Source: Rhodotorula mucilaginosa
Lineage: Eukaryota > Basidiomycota > Microbotryomycetes > Sporidiobolales > Sporidiobolaceae
DNA: 64,000 nt
Direction: 5' to 3'
Assembly (NCBI GenBank): GCA_034406715.1
Contig: CP137875.1
Location: forward strand, 682,001 to 746,000
This document shows, one piece after another, positions 45,623-58,519 of the stretch. The position numbers and the translations under genes were made by a program. The stretch's first letter is position 1; each line of letters begins with the position of its first letter. The notes beneath the pieces were generated by a model. The model was not told the DNA's origin and did no database searches. It saw only the letters and a list, made by a program, of their open reading frames with translations.

Positions 45623-45985
45623 GGCGTGCGAGATGCCGACTCGGTCGTGCCGGAGAGACAGCAGTGCAAGTAGCAGAGCACGCTGCAAAGCTAGATCGCA
45701 GAGCAAGAAGCGATGCCATGCTCCGCGATGTTGTCGTCGAGAGCGCCTGAGCGTACTCAGCAAGCAGACCGTGCGCAAAACAAGGGTAGCAGGAGGTCAG
45801 AGCGCCTGGACCGGGTCCTTGTCCCGTCCTTGAATAGCCCGAATATTCAACTGGCACGATACCCGCGGAGATCAGAGAGGTTGTGCGGCCCATAAAGGGT
45901 AGAAAGCAGGAGGAACTCCAGGTGGTTCTTGCCGACACGGTCAAAACGTTTGTGTATGCAACGCCGTAGCAATCTGACATCAATT

Positions 45986-46077
45986 GGTGTTTTGGCCGAG
46001 CGGTCTAAGGCGCTAGCTTAAGGTTCTCTGTAACCCGCTAGTCCGAAAGGGCGTGAGTTCGAATCTCACAGACATCA
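45986..46077 (+). tRNA. tRNA-Leu (AAG), copy 3, with a 12-nt intron
   Basis: Identical to copies 1 and 2. The anticodon AAG is at 46020-46022 and the intron at 46024-46035, between position 37 and the last loop base. The strand is opposite to copies 1 and 2, but the orientation relative to the A gene is the same: tRNA first, then A3 501 nt downstream. Confidence 0.93.
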
Positions 46078-46578
46078 AATTCTTTTTGCGGCTGTCGGCC
46101 GCGACTCTTTGCTTTTGGCGCCCCGAGTCTGTTCGCTTGCACTCTGCGAGGTGTTACAGACCACGCTTTCATCGTCGAGACTCAGGAGCGGCTTCGGGGC
46201 CGTCCGTCGACCTCTCCGTCATCGGTTGAACGCTGGTCTCGCCTCTACGTCTTCTCCCTTTACGCTCAAGAGCTTGTCTGTCAAAACCTGCAGCATCCGC
46301 ACGACTAGCTCAACCCTCTACGTCAAGGCGAGCTCCCGGCAAGACCCGCTTCAAGTGCGCGAAGCCGCTCGAGAGGAGCCGGACGTTCTGCCTCGCTCCG
46401 CCCTATCGCCCGACTTCCCAGTGCCCGCAAGGATCTCGGCTCGAGACCCTACCCAGCCAGGTAGGTCGAGTCGGTGGAGCTAGCGAGCAGGCAGCCGGCC
46501 CTGACGTCCTCCCCCTCAACAGTGAAACCCCCGCATTCGCCTGCACAAGCCTGCACGCGGCCAAGTGCGAAGCCTGTC
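46078..46578 (+). promoter_or_regulatory. Conserved tRNA-to-A3 spacer with 5'-UTR intron
   Basis: Aligns with the A1 spacer over most of its length, very closely around 46165-46215. The leader intron is 46461-46522 (GTAGGT...CAACAG, 62 nt). It is somewhat shorter than the other two spacers. Confidence 0.6.
46083..46087 (+). terminator. Pol III T-run behind tRNA-Leu copy 3
   Basis: TTTTT starts 6 nt after the tRNA 3' end. Confidence 0.7.
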
Positions 46579-47983
46579 ATGTCGACCAGAAGAATCAAGG
46601 CCTCGCTACTGTCTCTCCCCGACGAGCTCCTCGGCGCAATCTTCTCCGAAGTTGTGCGCGACGATGACGACGTCCCGGCCCCCGGAGCTGCTGCCGCCCT
46701 GGTTTCGACTTGTCGCCGGCTCGCCCCGATCGTCCGGCAGGAAGTCTATCGGGAGCTTCGGGTCGGCGGAGACGCTACAGAGGCTCATCTTCTTTCAGAG
46801 CTCTGCGCGAAACGACCCGACCTCAGAGCACTCGTGCAGGTCTTGCACCTTCAGCGAACGGTTGAATTCGATGATGACGGCGAGATGACCTACGACTACA
46901 CCGAAGAACACCCAGGCATCGCGTTAACGAATCCGCACTTCCCGGCACTGCATGCTGTTTCCATCCTCGAAGCGGCTCCTGTCGACATCCTCAGAATCCT
47001 TCGTCGCGTCTCTCGGTCCACCAGTCCCGGCATTCGCAAGCTGACTCTTGAATGCGTGCCCGACCCGAAGTCCGATGTTCCCAGCGAACATAGGCAGAAC
47101 TGGTGGCACATGCTGGAATACACACCGAGCCTAGAAGATCTGACGCTCTTCTTGATATCGCTCGACTTTATGGTCCGGATCGTCTCTGGCGATGTATGGG
47201 TGTTCTCCCCTCTCCAAAACCTGCACTCTTTGACCATTGACGGCGTGCCGTGGGATCCAGTCAGGGGGCCAACCCTTGCAGTGTTGTTTCCCAACCTGAA
47301 GAGGCTTCGGCTGCACTACGGATCCTCCACCGAGCTTGAGACTCTCCTCCGACATGCGCCAACGAGCCTAACACAACTCACCCTCTGGCTCATCAGGGAC
47401 TTGACCCTTGTCCTGCAGTCCAATGTCCTTGCACGGTTTCCGCTCCTGGAACGCCTCTGCCTCCGCAAAATCGACGGTAAGGTCTTGCTCCCCTCGATCC
47501 GGAAGTCGCGTATCCGGTACATCCGGCTCTCGCACAAAGCAGAATTCACCGATGAGATCATGCTCGACCTTGTGGACGGTCCCGCGCGTGTGAAGCATCT
47601 CAAGGCGATCCAACTCGACTACGTGTCGCTCGACGGTAATCGTTGGGGACGCCTGTCATCGGCTTTCAGGCGCGATCAGCAGTATGACCTCGCGCAAGTC
47701 AAAGCTACCTTGAGTCCCAAGTGGCCACAAGGCTGCTCGGCCGACGGACTCCGCGCAGTGATGGACGCGGCGGGCAAGAACGGCAGTCTACGGGACGGCG
47801 GTCGATTGTCTCGACTGGAGCGACCGCTTCGACGAGCAGGTCGAGCACTTTCTCGTCGACGACGCCCTCGCGAGCAACGACTATACGACCATTGAGCGGT
47901 ACCTCGGCGAGGACGGCGCCGGCAAAGCGATCCTGCGTCAACGGCCGCGACTTGCGGAGTTGATTCGGAAGGGTATGACGTGA
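46579..47983 (+). pseudogene. F-box/LRR-like A3, broken near its 3' end by one frameshift
   Basis: MSTRRIKASLLSLPDELLGA opens a frame homologous to A2 and A4 through the LRR region (LERLCLRKIDGKVL, RVKHLKAIQLDYVSL) to AAGKNG. About 5 nt are missing there, near 47785, compared with A4. The conserved C-terminal block then continues in another frame (VYGTAVDCLDWSDRF ... NDYTTIERYLGEDGA ... RQRPRLAELIRK) to a stop at 47981-47983. The frame as read ends at 47895 with an unrelated Arg-rich tail, so the predicted product lacks the family C-terminal domain. No B gene follows, although homology to the A4 3' flank continues about 100 bp past the stop. Confidence 0.8.
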
Positions 47984-49001
47984 AGTCTGAGTCAGGGGAC
48001 GGATTGAGGAGTTGTTCGCTTGCGCTTGATTGTAATGCTTGCTTTTTCTGTCTACATGGGGGTTGTTTGAGGCGATACCGCCAGCTTGAATCATGTGAAA
48101 TCATCTCCTCTCCGTCTCCGATCTCTCTCCACACTCACGTCGAACTATCTGAAAATGCGCTCTGCTGATGTCCCACCTTTGCTATAGCTCCCCCGCGCGG
48201 CATGCTGCGCGTCTGTCCATTAAAGCTAAGCAGGCGCTCATGCGGCAGGCCGACGCCACTGGTGAAATTTGGTGCATGCGGGAGAGCGACCATTCACCTC
48301 GCGCGCCTCCTCGATCCATTGACCGCAATGGAGCTACACAGGATAGCATTGTGCAGAAGCGGGAGAGAGTGAAAGGCGGTCAGGTACTTGAGACGCATCG
48401 CTCGTGGGACAAACTCGGCTTTCGTTGCGAAAGCACCAGCGCAGTCCTGCGGAAAGCTTCCGAGCCCGCGGACGAGTGTTCCTCCCCATTCAGGCACACT
48501 TTAAAGCAACAGTACCCCGTCTCCGGCCGCGCAGTTGGGCTCTCCGGCATTCTCTTCCTAGTGTGGCGTCGCTGCACGCGCCAAAGCGCTTTCTTGTGTC
48601 CGGGCATATCGCGTCGGCAGCATACAGTCCTGCTCTCTCCTCCCTTGATGCTAGGCCTTTCTTCCGGCTCCGTAGACTTAACATCGAACGCAAAGCACTC
48701 CGAGAAGTCGGTCCGAAGTATCCTGCGTCGCCACCCGCCGGACATTGCAGTTTCGGCGTAGAAAGCTCCTCCGGGACTCTTGCCGCCCCGCGCAGCTCGC
48801 GTCTAGAAGCAGCACGATCCACGCAGCTTCCACAGCGTCGCCGAATACGCCAGAACAGCTCTCGCCCTCTGTTGCCCCCCGCTTTCAAAAACCCGGGACG
48901 GAAAAAATCGAGAGGGAGACTTTTCGAGTCGAGACACGAGTATGCCATTGCACCGACCACGACGAGTAGAGACAATCGAAGTATGTACGAGGGCGAGTCG
49001 T
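47984..49001. other. 1-kb intergenic region, no gene supported
   Basis: The first about 100 bp match the 3' flank of A4; the rest holds overlapping open frames on both strands (for example 48404-49189 plus) with Arg/Ser-rich, unconserved-looking products. No remnant of a B gene was recognised. Confidence 0.5.
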
Positions 49002-50034
<1,033 letters not shown>

Positions 50035-50892
50035 CTTGGCCTGAGTGGATTGATCACCAGATCGGGGCGCAATCGAGTCGAGGCGAACAAGGGAGGCGAG
50101 GAAGCGAGAGGCGAGTGTGCGCGATTTGTGGGACGAGCACGGGGATGGGTCGAGTCGGCAAGGTCGCGAGGGGGCGCGGGCGGGTCGGAGAAGGGTCAGA
50201 GTCAGTTGTCTGGGTCTGTAAGAGTGCACGTGTACCGCTAGAGCACGCACCGGATGACAGTGTCGAGACGAGGAAAGGCAGACAGACGCGGCCGCCCGCC
50301 AGTGCTCGACAGCCAAAGCCGACGCCGCGCTCGCTCAGCGCGCCCAACTCGGCGAAATCCCGGACTTCTCTCTCCTCTCTCTCTTCTGTGCTCTGCTTGC
50401 AAGGGAAAAACACTGCACACATCCTCGAAGCTACTCCGGCCGCTGAGAGTCGAAACTGTCCTCGGCTGCCGCTCACACCGTCACACGGTCATGGCAAGTG
50501 CACGACTCCTGAGGAACAATCTGCTGCAGTCGCCCAAAGGGAGGCCCGAGTCTCTGAAGGATGAAGCGGGGACTAGACGACGTGGAACGACGCTTGGACC
50601 GCAGGACAACGTCGCCGTCTCCATGGCGCCATGCTGCCCTCGTTGCTGCTGATGGGACGAGTCCCGACCCTGTCCACCGCCTCGCGTCCCGCTTTCGGGC
50701 AATCAAAACATTCACAAGACGAAGAAGCACGTACAAGAGAGCTCTGCGTGGCGGGGTCGGTCGCCCTGTTGCTTCTGTCGCTTCTTTGGTTCCGCGCCGC
50801 TCGCTCGCAACTCGTCCCGAGAAACTTGCTCCTTCCTGCCCACGGCTGCTCTCTCGCTCGAGTCCAGGGCCTCGTAGTCCGAGACCGCTGCT
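50035..50892. promoter_or_regulatory. Divergent promoter region of ubiquitin-eL40 and the disordered-protein gene
   Basis: 858 bp between divergent starts. The half near the ubiquitin gene presumably carries its strong promoter. ORFs such as 50473-51570 minus overlap the neighbouring gene and are treated as shadows. Confidence 0.45.
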
Positions 50893-53800
50893 ATGGCTCG
50901 CTCGGTCGAGCTGACTCCGCCACCCCGCCGCGGCGAGCGAGGATCGACGTCCCCCCACGAGGAGGACGAGGATCGCGGCATCCGTGCCGTGAACCCTTCG
51001 CCCGCCGTACCGCCGGCCAGGCGAGTCTTGCGCCTCAGTACGCGCGCTCAGACTCCGTCTGCCCAACGCAGCCTGTCCTGGGCCATCGTCAAAGAACCGA
51101 CTGCGGCGACCACGCTCTCGAGTTCGCTCAACCCGACGTCGACGGTCAAGACACCCCCCGCAACAGCGACGACGACGGCGACAGGGCAGAAGAAGAGCAG
51201 GCGCGTCGTTTCCGAGCCTATGCTCTCCAAGTTGTACACCTCGCGCACCGCCACCACCAGCCACCGGGCGCGGGAGCAACAGGTCAACCTCTCGCCGCTC
51301 GCCGCCTCTGCCGGCAGCCGTCGCACGACTCGCACGTTCGACTTCCACCGCGCGACAAAGGCCGCCCTCGCAAGCTCTGACGGGGGACATTTCTCGAGCC
51401 CTCCTCACCCGTACGCGAGGCAGCGCCAGGTCGCCCCGGCGTCGCCTTCCCCAGCCATCGCCGCGGGCGCTCACCACCACCTCAAGAAGACCAACAACAA
51501 CAACACCAAAAGGAAGACGCGCACGCCTCGCAAAGCTCCGAGCAATGTCGCCGCGCACCCGCACCCGCACCCGCCCAGTCTCGTCAAGAGCATGCTCGGA
51601 CTCGCAGCTCGCGCCGTCAAGGCCTTCTCGACCGCGCGCGGGCGCAGGCGTTCCATGTTGCTGTCGGCGACCGCCGAGGAACGGGACAAGCTCCTTCTTG
51701 CCAAGATCCGCTCAGGGATCGAGCCTGCATGGACCGACGACGACGACGCCCACGATGACGGTCAAAAGCCTGGGCAGATTTCGAGGAACAAAGTCTCACC
51801 GAAAGCCGCCGTCATGGTCAAGAAGAGGACCCGAGTCAGCAATGGTTCGGCCCGGTCGAGGTTGGCGAGAGAGGAGGAGGAGGAGGCCGATACGGTTCGC
51901 TCGCGTGCGTTTGTTTCCGACTTCTTTCGGCATTTGACGCCCTTGAGTTCACCTCCTGACCCGTGTTGGACGGTACAGCACCCGAGTCGGCTCCTCCGAG
52001 AACGCCCCGGATCGGTTCGTCGGTGACGGCGGGTCGTCGTCAAAGGGTCGGAACGACCACCACCTCGTCTTCGGCCAAGAGGCACCCTTCCAGCAGCGGC
52101 GGCGGCGCTTCCACCTTCCGCGCCTCGTCCTCCCGCAAACGCGTTCGCGTCGGCGGCCGTCCTTCCCTCTCCAGTTCCGTTTCCGCTTCCGGCAGAACGA
52201 TCTATCCGAGCTCAGTCTTGTCCAGTTCGGCGGCGATCCTGAACCGCGCGAGGCCCGTCTCGAGGAGTGAGGCGCTCGTCGGCGAATATACCGCGAGAGC
52301 GATCTTGCGCTCGTCCGTGAATGGCGGCGGCGGCGGCGCGAATGAGTTGTTGAGGAGTAGTACACGGAGCACGACGACGAGCTACCACTATTACCGGCCG
52401 ATGACGGGCGAGATTGGAGACGGCGAAACGGAGGAAGGGGAGGAAGAGTGGGTTGAGGAGGCCCGGCTTGACGAGTTTGGCGCTGCCTTGCCTACATCCG
52501 GACACGACACACAGGTACGCATGTCCGCTTTGACTGGGCGAGCATTTGACGCGGCGACTACCACGCTGATCGAGCTCGAGATGCGCGTTCGACCGGCAGG
52601 TCCGCGAGTCCGAAACTTGCAAGTATCCGTACATTGCTCACCTCGAACGACAACGAAGCGCTCGCGGACGCTTCAATCGCTCCCTCGCTCCCTCTCCGAT
52701 CTCGGTCCGGACTGTCGTGCGGAACCCACTTCGCTCGCGCGCAGTCAACTCGGACGAGAAGCAGCAGCAGCAGCTCCCGTCTACGCGCAACAGTTCGGTC
52801 CTCTCCCTTCGTGACTTGTCTCATTGCGCTGTTGCGGACGAATCCCAGCTGCTCCCCGACGAGGATGGAGACGAGGAGGATAACTCGGCTTCGAGCCCGC
52901 TCTCGGCTTTTGTGAGGCAGCTCGCCACGGCCGCTGCCGCCCAGTCGTCCTCTCAAGACGGGGACGTCGAAGATTTCTCGGCTAGTGGAGAAGGAGGAGG
53001 AGGAATTGACTCGCCGACGCCGACTTCGACGAGCGACTCGGAAGCAGCGGGACCGTTCTCGTCGTCGCCGGCGTCGAGGTCGAGGGCGTTCCGACTGCCA
53101 GAGTGGTTGCCATTCGCCTCTGCCGCCGCCGAGTGGACGCGGGATCAGTCTTCCGAAGACGAGAACGGCGATGGAGAAGCTGCTCCGGCTGCGGACGAGG
53201 ATCCCCTCCCTTCGCCATTCGAGGACGCGTCCGAAGATGTCTCTGAAGCAGGAGAGGAAGGAGCAGGAGCGGGAGTTAACGCGGCGTCGATGCGGTTGCG
53301 TTCTCCGCCTCCTCCTCGTCGTCGTGGTCGTGGTCCGACAGCGTCGCCTCTCGTCTTGCCCCGTCAAGTCGACTCTGCAGATCTCGCCTCGGCTCGTCTG
53401 GTCGGTGCGAGACGCCTGTCCCGCGAACTGGCCACGACTGCGTCACTCGCTGCTGTGTTGAAGCGATCGAACTCGACCGGGAGCGGTGGTGGTGGCTGCG
53501 GCGGGGGAAACGGTTCTGCGCCGGTCTCGCCGACGACGTTCGGAGAAGACGGGCCTCTACACGGGTCCTCATCGCCCCATGTCGAGACGAGTCGCCTCAC
53601 CGAATTCGGGTCGGCGAATGTGACGGGGAGCGGCGGCGGGAGGATCGGGTCCGACCTGAGCCAAGAGACGCTCCGACCGAGTTCGCCTTCGTCGTCGCGC
53701 TTGCCGAGCTTGTCGCCCGTCTCGCCGTTCAAGTTCCGCTTCTCGTCAGATTCGTCGCCCGCCGCCGCCGCCGCCGCCGAGGACGCGATCGATCCGTCTT

Positions 53801-54471
53801 CGACGAAGACGGTGAAGACGACGCCGCCACCGGTTCCGAGTCGAGATCTACGCCACAGCTACCGCGAACTGACGCGCCGGTCGGCCGATTTCGCCCTCCC
53901 GTCGTCACCGCCAGCTTCGCAAATTTCGGCCGCCGCGATGCGCGAGACGGCACTCGAAGTGTTTGGGCGCGTCCCACCCGCCGCCACTAACGCCCTGCCG
54001 TCTTCGAGTGGCGCGGACGCGAACTCAAACTCGAACTCCAAGCAGCAGGACCCGAGCTTGGCGTTGCGGCGCACGATCCGACCTGGAGATGATGCGAGCC
54101 TCGGCAGGACTGATCCTGCCGGTCAGTTTCAGGAGAAGAAGAAGCAGAACGACGGCACGTGGGAGATCTACCGCGACGAGGTCGTCGACGAGTCGTACGC
54201 CAAAGGAGAACACGGTTCCTTAGCTCGTCGCTCTGGCGCCATCGAAACGAGCGAGGCAGAGGCGGGCGTGTTGGCTGAACGGACCGAGGCGTCGATGTTG
54301 CGCAAACTGGCGGCGATCCGCAGCCGAGGCGGCGGCGGCGGTGGCGGTGGCGGTGGCGCTCGGGCTCGGTTCGGGACGCAGGAAGCGGCGGTGGCGCGCA
54401 GGAGTGGTGACAGTGCCGAAGAAGAGGCGGAGGGGGAGAAGGAGAACGTGCGTGGGTATTTCTCGGCGTGA
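50893..54471 (+). CDS. Large intrinsically disordered protein, unknown function
   Basis: Three exons (50893-51904, 51979-52514, 52600-54471) join with matching phases to 1,139 residues. The introns have normal borders (GTGCGT...GTACAG, GTACGC...CGGCAG), and each shifts frame exactly as needed, which supports a real gene. The product is dominated by Ser, Pro, Arg, Gly and acidic residues, with runs of Gly near the C-terminus (around residue 1090). Short segments that could fold are LVKSMLGLAARAVKAFSTA (about residue 240), TASLAAVLKRSN, and WEIYRDEVVDESYA near the end. No known domain recognised. The start is the first ATG of the frame. Confidence 0.65.
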
Positions 54472-54928
54472 GGAGGCGGGTTGTCGAGGTTGCTTGTTCT
54501 ATCGGTCTTGTCTCTCTCTCCCGTGCGCTTGCTTCACCTCGCTTGATCGATTCATCACTGTAGTGCTTTGAGTATTGTTGTTGCATTCTCTATATTGCAT
54601 TAACCTTGTCTTCTCCCCTGCTTTTGCGGCCTTGCGTCGGCCGTGAGTCGTCTTTGGGCACGCGGGCGACCACCAACGAGAGGGGCGTTTCGGCGGCCAT
54701 TCTTTTTCGCGAGTCTGATGGGGGCGTCGGCAAGACCGCCATCCGAGGTTCACGAGCGCCAGAAGGGCCGAGTTCGACTCTTTAAACGAGATCTGCTCAG
54801 GGAACAAACGTGTCAGGTGCCGAGCAGGGGCAGGCCATCATTCGGTACGCGTACCTGGTTTTTGGCTCGACACACGCCTATGCGTGGTAACGATTCCGGC
54901 TTGCTGCTCCGTGGCCCTGGCAGGTGTC
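54472..54928. other. Convergent intergenic region, nothing assigned
   Basis: 457 bp between two stop codons. No gene or repeat recognised. Confidence 0.5.
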
Positions 54929-55219
54929 TCACTCTGCATCCTCGAGATCCTCGTCGTCCTCGTCGTCGTCGGCGTCGTCCTCGGCGCGCTTCTTGTTCTT
55001 CTTTTGCTGCTGCTTCTCTACGTCCTTGAGTACGTCTTTCCACTCGGTCAGGCGGTCGTTCATCTGGGCGCGTGCGTCTCCGAGAGCCTGTTGGAGCGAG
55101 GCGAGGTGTTGCTGGCGAGACGAGGCGTCGAGCAAGAACGAGACCGTGTCGTTCGCGGGAGGATCGGTTGGCGCTGGACTTGCGCGTGAGATGGCGTACG
55201 AGATGGTCAATTCTGGCAT
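54929..55219 (-). CDS. Gon7-like EKC/KEOPS subunit (small acidic protein)
   Basis: Single-exon 96-residue protein. The order is an N-terminal strand-like part (MPELTISYAISRASPAP), a segment VSFLLDASSRQQHLASLQ, a helix (ALGDARAQMNDRLTEWKDVL), then a Lys-rich and acidic tail. Fungal Gon7 has the same length, an L-x-x-LTEWKD-type helix and a charged tail; it supports tRNA t6A synthesis and telomere maintenance within KEOPS. The match is from memory of the family pattern. The start at 55219 is preferred over the upstream frame (to 55363) because that part is low-complexity and overlaps the PPR promoter. Start codons of this gene and the PPR gene are 148 bp apart. Confidence 0.55.
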   Translation of the reverse strand: MPELTISYAISRASPAPTDPPANDTVSFLLDASSRQQHLASLQQALGDARAQMNDRLTEWKDVLKDVEKQQQKKNKKRAEDDADDDEDDEDLEDAE

Positions 55220-55367
55220 TATCGCGACTATGCGTGCGTATGGCGAGAGCAAGCGAGACGAGGTTGCTTCTTCGTCTCGACCACTTCTCCGACTCGCTCC
55301 TCCCGCGCAGTTGCTGGGCTCGGACGATGCATAGAGCGCGAGAGTAACGCCGTACGATGCCACCCCG

Positions 55368-58196
55368 ATGCTCGCAGCCCAATCCCTGTTGCGCCGCCGG
55401 CTGCTGCTCTCGCTCGGCCGGCTCCCCTCCGCAGCTCGACCCGGATCAACTCTCGCTCAACCAGATCATACAGGTGAGCAGCAGTGATGGTTGCCATGGC
55501 GTTGCTGCATGCTGACTCTGCACCCGGCCTCCGCAGCTGCTCCGCCTCCTGCTGGCGCACCTCGCAGCGGCTACAACGACTATTTCCACGCCAGGACTCG
55601 CCGCATCGCCCACGCCCTCGCAGGCGGCGAGCACATCCCGCGCAACCTCTTGCTCAAGATCCTCAAGAACCGCAGCATCGAGCCCGGCGCCCTCGCCCTC
55701 TGGGTCGACGTCCTCGCGCGCAAGGATCCCGTCTATGCCCTCGACAGGCTCGGACTCCTCGAGAGTACTGCGACCGAGATCCCCGCCAGTAGCAGCAATG
55801 CGACACCCTCGAGAACAGCAGCGGCCGGCGAAGAGAGCTGCCCCGATTGGTTGTACCTCGCCTTGCCGGGACTCGTCACGCACCGGTCCCACGTCCCGTA
55901 CCTCGCATCCCAGATCCTGTCGGACCGCTTCTCCCGCCTCGGCGAACAAAAGCGCGCACTCTTTGTCGCGCGGTGCGTGCAACATTTCCTCCGAGTCCGG
56001 CACTATGTCGCCCTCCGCGAACTCGTCGAGTGGGTCGCCTGCGCCGATCTCGCCGACGCCGCCGCAGGAGCGCTCACAAAGACGGAATCGTTCGAGGTGG
56101 TGCTCGCCGCGCTCGCGTCAGAAAGAGTCCGCTCGGACCGCTACGACGCGACGCCTTACATCGTCCTCGAACCGCTCGTCACGCTCTTGCTGGCCTCGCA
56201 CGCCCGCCGGACCGGCAACCTCAAATCACCCCTCACCTTTGCCATGTACCGCTCACTCCTCTCGACGAAACTCGTCCCGCGCGATCCCGAACAGGCCTTG
56301 CGTCTCCTCGCGCGCATGACTCGCGACGGCTTGACCCCGTCCCGAGGGATGCTGCAGCGCGTCATGCGCGTCTGCGCTCGGAACGGACGACACGACGCGA
56401 CAATGCGGATCTTGGAACAGATCAGGGGCGAGATCCCTCATGCTACTGGTGCGCTACGGCGGGGTCGTGCGGCGCCGGTGCCGGCTCCGGAATGGACCGA
56501 GCGACTCGAGGAGGCGATCGAGCAGGTGCATTCGGCGGGGGAAACGCCGCTTCACCTCCGCGGCTGGAACGGCGTCGATCTCGACGGGCAGCCCGAGTCG
56601 TATCCGCCTTCACCTGAAGAGGACACCCTGTTGTTGGGCGCGGAGGACCCGGACGACCTGCCGCTCGAGGCTGTTCGCGTTCGGAATCACGCCCCACCGC
56701 CGTCTTTGCTCCCTTCGACGGCCAAGCCGGAAGAAGTCGACGAGGCAGGATCGACGACGCCCGTGCGCGCGCTGCAAGACAAGTTCTCGACCATCCTCTT
56801 GACGGATCGAGCACAGGTCCTCCCCTATTTCTACGAGATCCTCTCGCATGCCACCACCACCTCGACATCGTCGTCGAGATCTTCCTTCCCGCCCCCGCCC
56901 GCCTACTTTGATCGAGTCTCATGGATTCAGTTCTTCCACACCGTCTCGCTTCAACCCGACGTGACGGCCGATCAACTCGTCGCCGTCCTGCAAGCCGTTG
57001 CGCGCGCCTCGTCGACCACCGCCGCTTCGACTTCGACCGCTTACGTCCCGCCGATGCCGACTCTACGACTCCACACGATCGTCTTGCATGCTCTCGTCCG
57101 ACGAAACGAACCTCGCGCGGCGTTGCACCTGTGGCGTTTTCTCGAGAAGCGAGGGTGGCGACCCGACGTGACCCTGCTCGATGCAGTCGTGCGGGCACAC
57201 CTCGCGCTCGATCATGATCGCCCAGCTCTCCGTCTCTTGGAGCACTACGCGCATCGGCCGGGCGTCGACAAGCCCGAGTCGCGGGTCACTTTGCCGCCCA
57301 ATGTCGGACCCGATGCGACCGCCCCGGCGCGACCACACTCTGTCGTCCTAACCGCCGTTCCGCTCAACGCCATCCTGGCTTATTACAGTCAGAAGAATCG
57401 ATTCGGAGCCGCCTACTCCCTGTACAAAGAGATGACCTCGCGCTTCGCCGTCGAACCCGATTCCGCCACCCTCAGCATCATGCTCGATGCGGCTCGGCAT
57501 GCGAGCTCCCGCGCAGGTCGCGGGTGGACGCCCGCGTCGGCATTTGAGGAAGTGAGCGCGGCAGGTCCGGTCTTTGGAGGCTCGATGTCGGCGCACCGGA
57601 CGGGCTGGTCGTCATCGACGGATCGAGTCGTCGACGATGCGTGGGACGGGGAGCCCGCGAGTCGGGTCATGGAGCGGTTCGTCACGCATGAGGTGCTCGA
57701 AATGAATTGGCAAGATGCGCAAATCGAGACGCCGTGGGAAGCTCGTGGCGTGGTCGGCTGGCTCGCACGCCGGTTTGCCCTTCGCGAGGTCCCGTTCCGA
57801 CGCCCCGAGTCGACGGTGGCCAGCGACGTTCCCGCCGAATGGTACCCCTTCGCCTCTACACTCTCGCCGACGCCACCGACTCAGCCGCACCTCTACCCGA
57901 CCGATCGAGTCTTTCGCTCCCTGATCCGCCTCGTGGGAACGCATTCCTCCATCACGACCATCCCGACTCTCGTCTCCTGGATGCGTCACCTCCAGATCAC
58001 CCCGTCCCGGTTCACTCTCTGTATCGCACTGGCCTATGTCGACGGCGAAGCTTCGTTCCGGCCGGAACAGATGGAGCGGTGGCGGATCTGGTTGGCGGAG
58101 TGGCTCGGTGAGGACGCTCTCCCGACGCAGGCCGAGATTGCGTGGATGCGCCGAGGCGGGAAACGGGAAGGCAAGCCGGTCACGAGGCGTATATAG
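55368..58196 (+). CDS. Mitochondrial pentatricopeptide-repeat (PPR) protein
   Basis: Two exons (55368-55473, 55537-58196) give 921 residues. The short first exon encodes a presequence (MLAAQSLLRRRLLLSLGRL), pointing to mitochondria. Helical-hairpin repeats are visible, for example RLLARMTRDGLTPSRGMLQRVMR, LHTIVLHALVRRNEPRAALH and LNAILAYYSQKNRFGAAYSL. PPR proteins bind organellar RNA and act in processing, stability or translation; the target cannot be read from sequence. The first ATG (55357) is out of frame and overlaps the leader; 55368 is chosen because only it yields the presequence. Confidence 0.8.
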
Positions 58197-58519
58197 CCTG
58201 TCATGTTGCGGCTTTGCTTCCAATCACGACCTTCGTCCCTGCCGACGCTTTGGAAGGAAAAGCTCGAGTTGCGAGACCTGACTTTCTCCGCAAAGCCTGC
58301 TCGGACGAATCCTCCCCCGCACTTACATCCGTATGTGTACCTGGAAAGTTCAACTGCGCATATCTTGCAGAGGCACGGCTGAGAGCTCGACTCTCCTGCA
58401 CCGGGTAGATGGCCTTCTCCCCTCACTCGTGAGCGAATCCGACGAAGCGTTCCATCAAGCATTGCAAGCACTCCAAGCGAAATTCCCTTCTGCTCCCTCC
58501 ACCCAAGCCAAGACTCCTC
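58197..58519. other. Convergent gap between the PPR gene and B2
   Basis: 323 bp, 3' regions of both genes. Nothing further recognised. Confidence 0.5.

Noticed and set aside
43919-46077. Possibility that the AA14 gene belongs to the duplicated unit
   Set aside because: No AA14 remnant is seen beside tRNA copies 1 or 2; homology stops at the tRNA border.
46474-46578. 35-codon upstream extension of A3
   Set aside because: It begins inside the conserved leader intron, so it would not be in the mature message.
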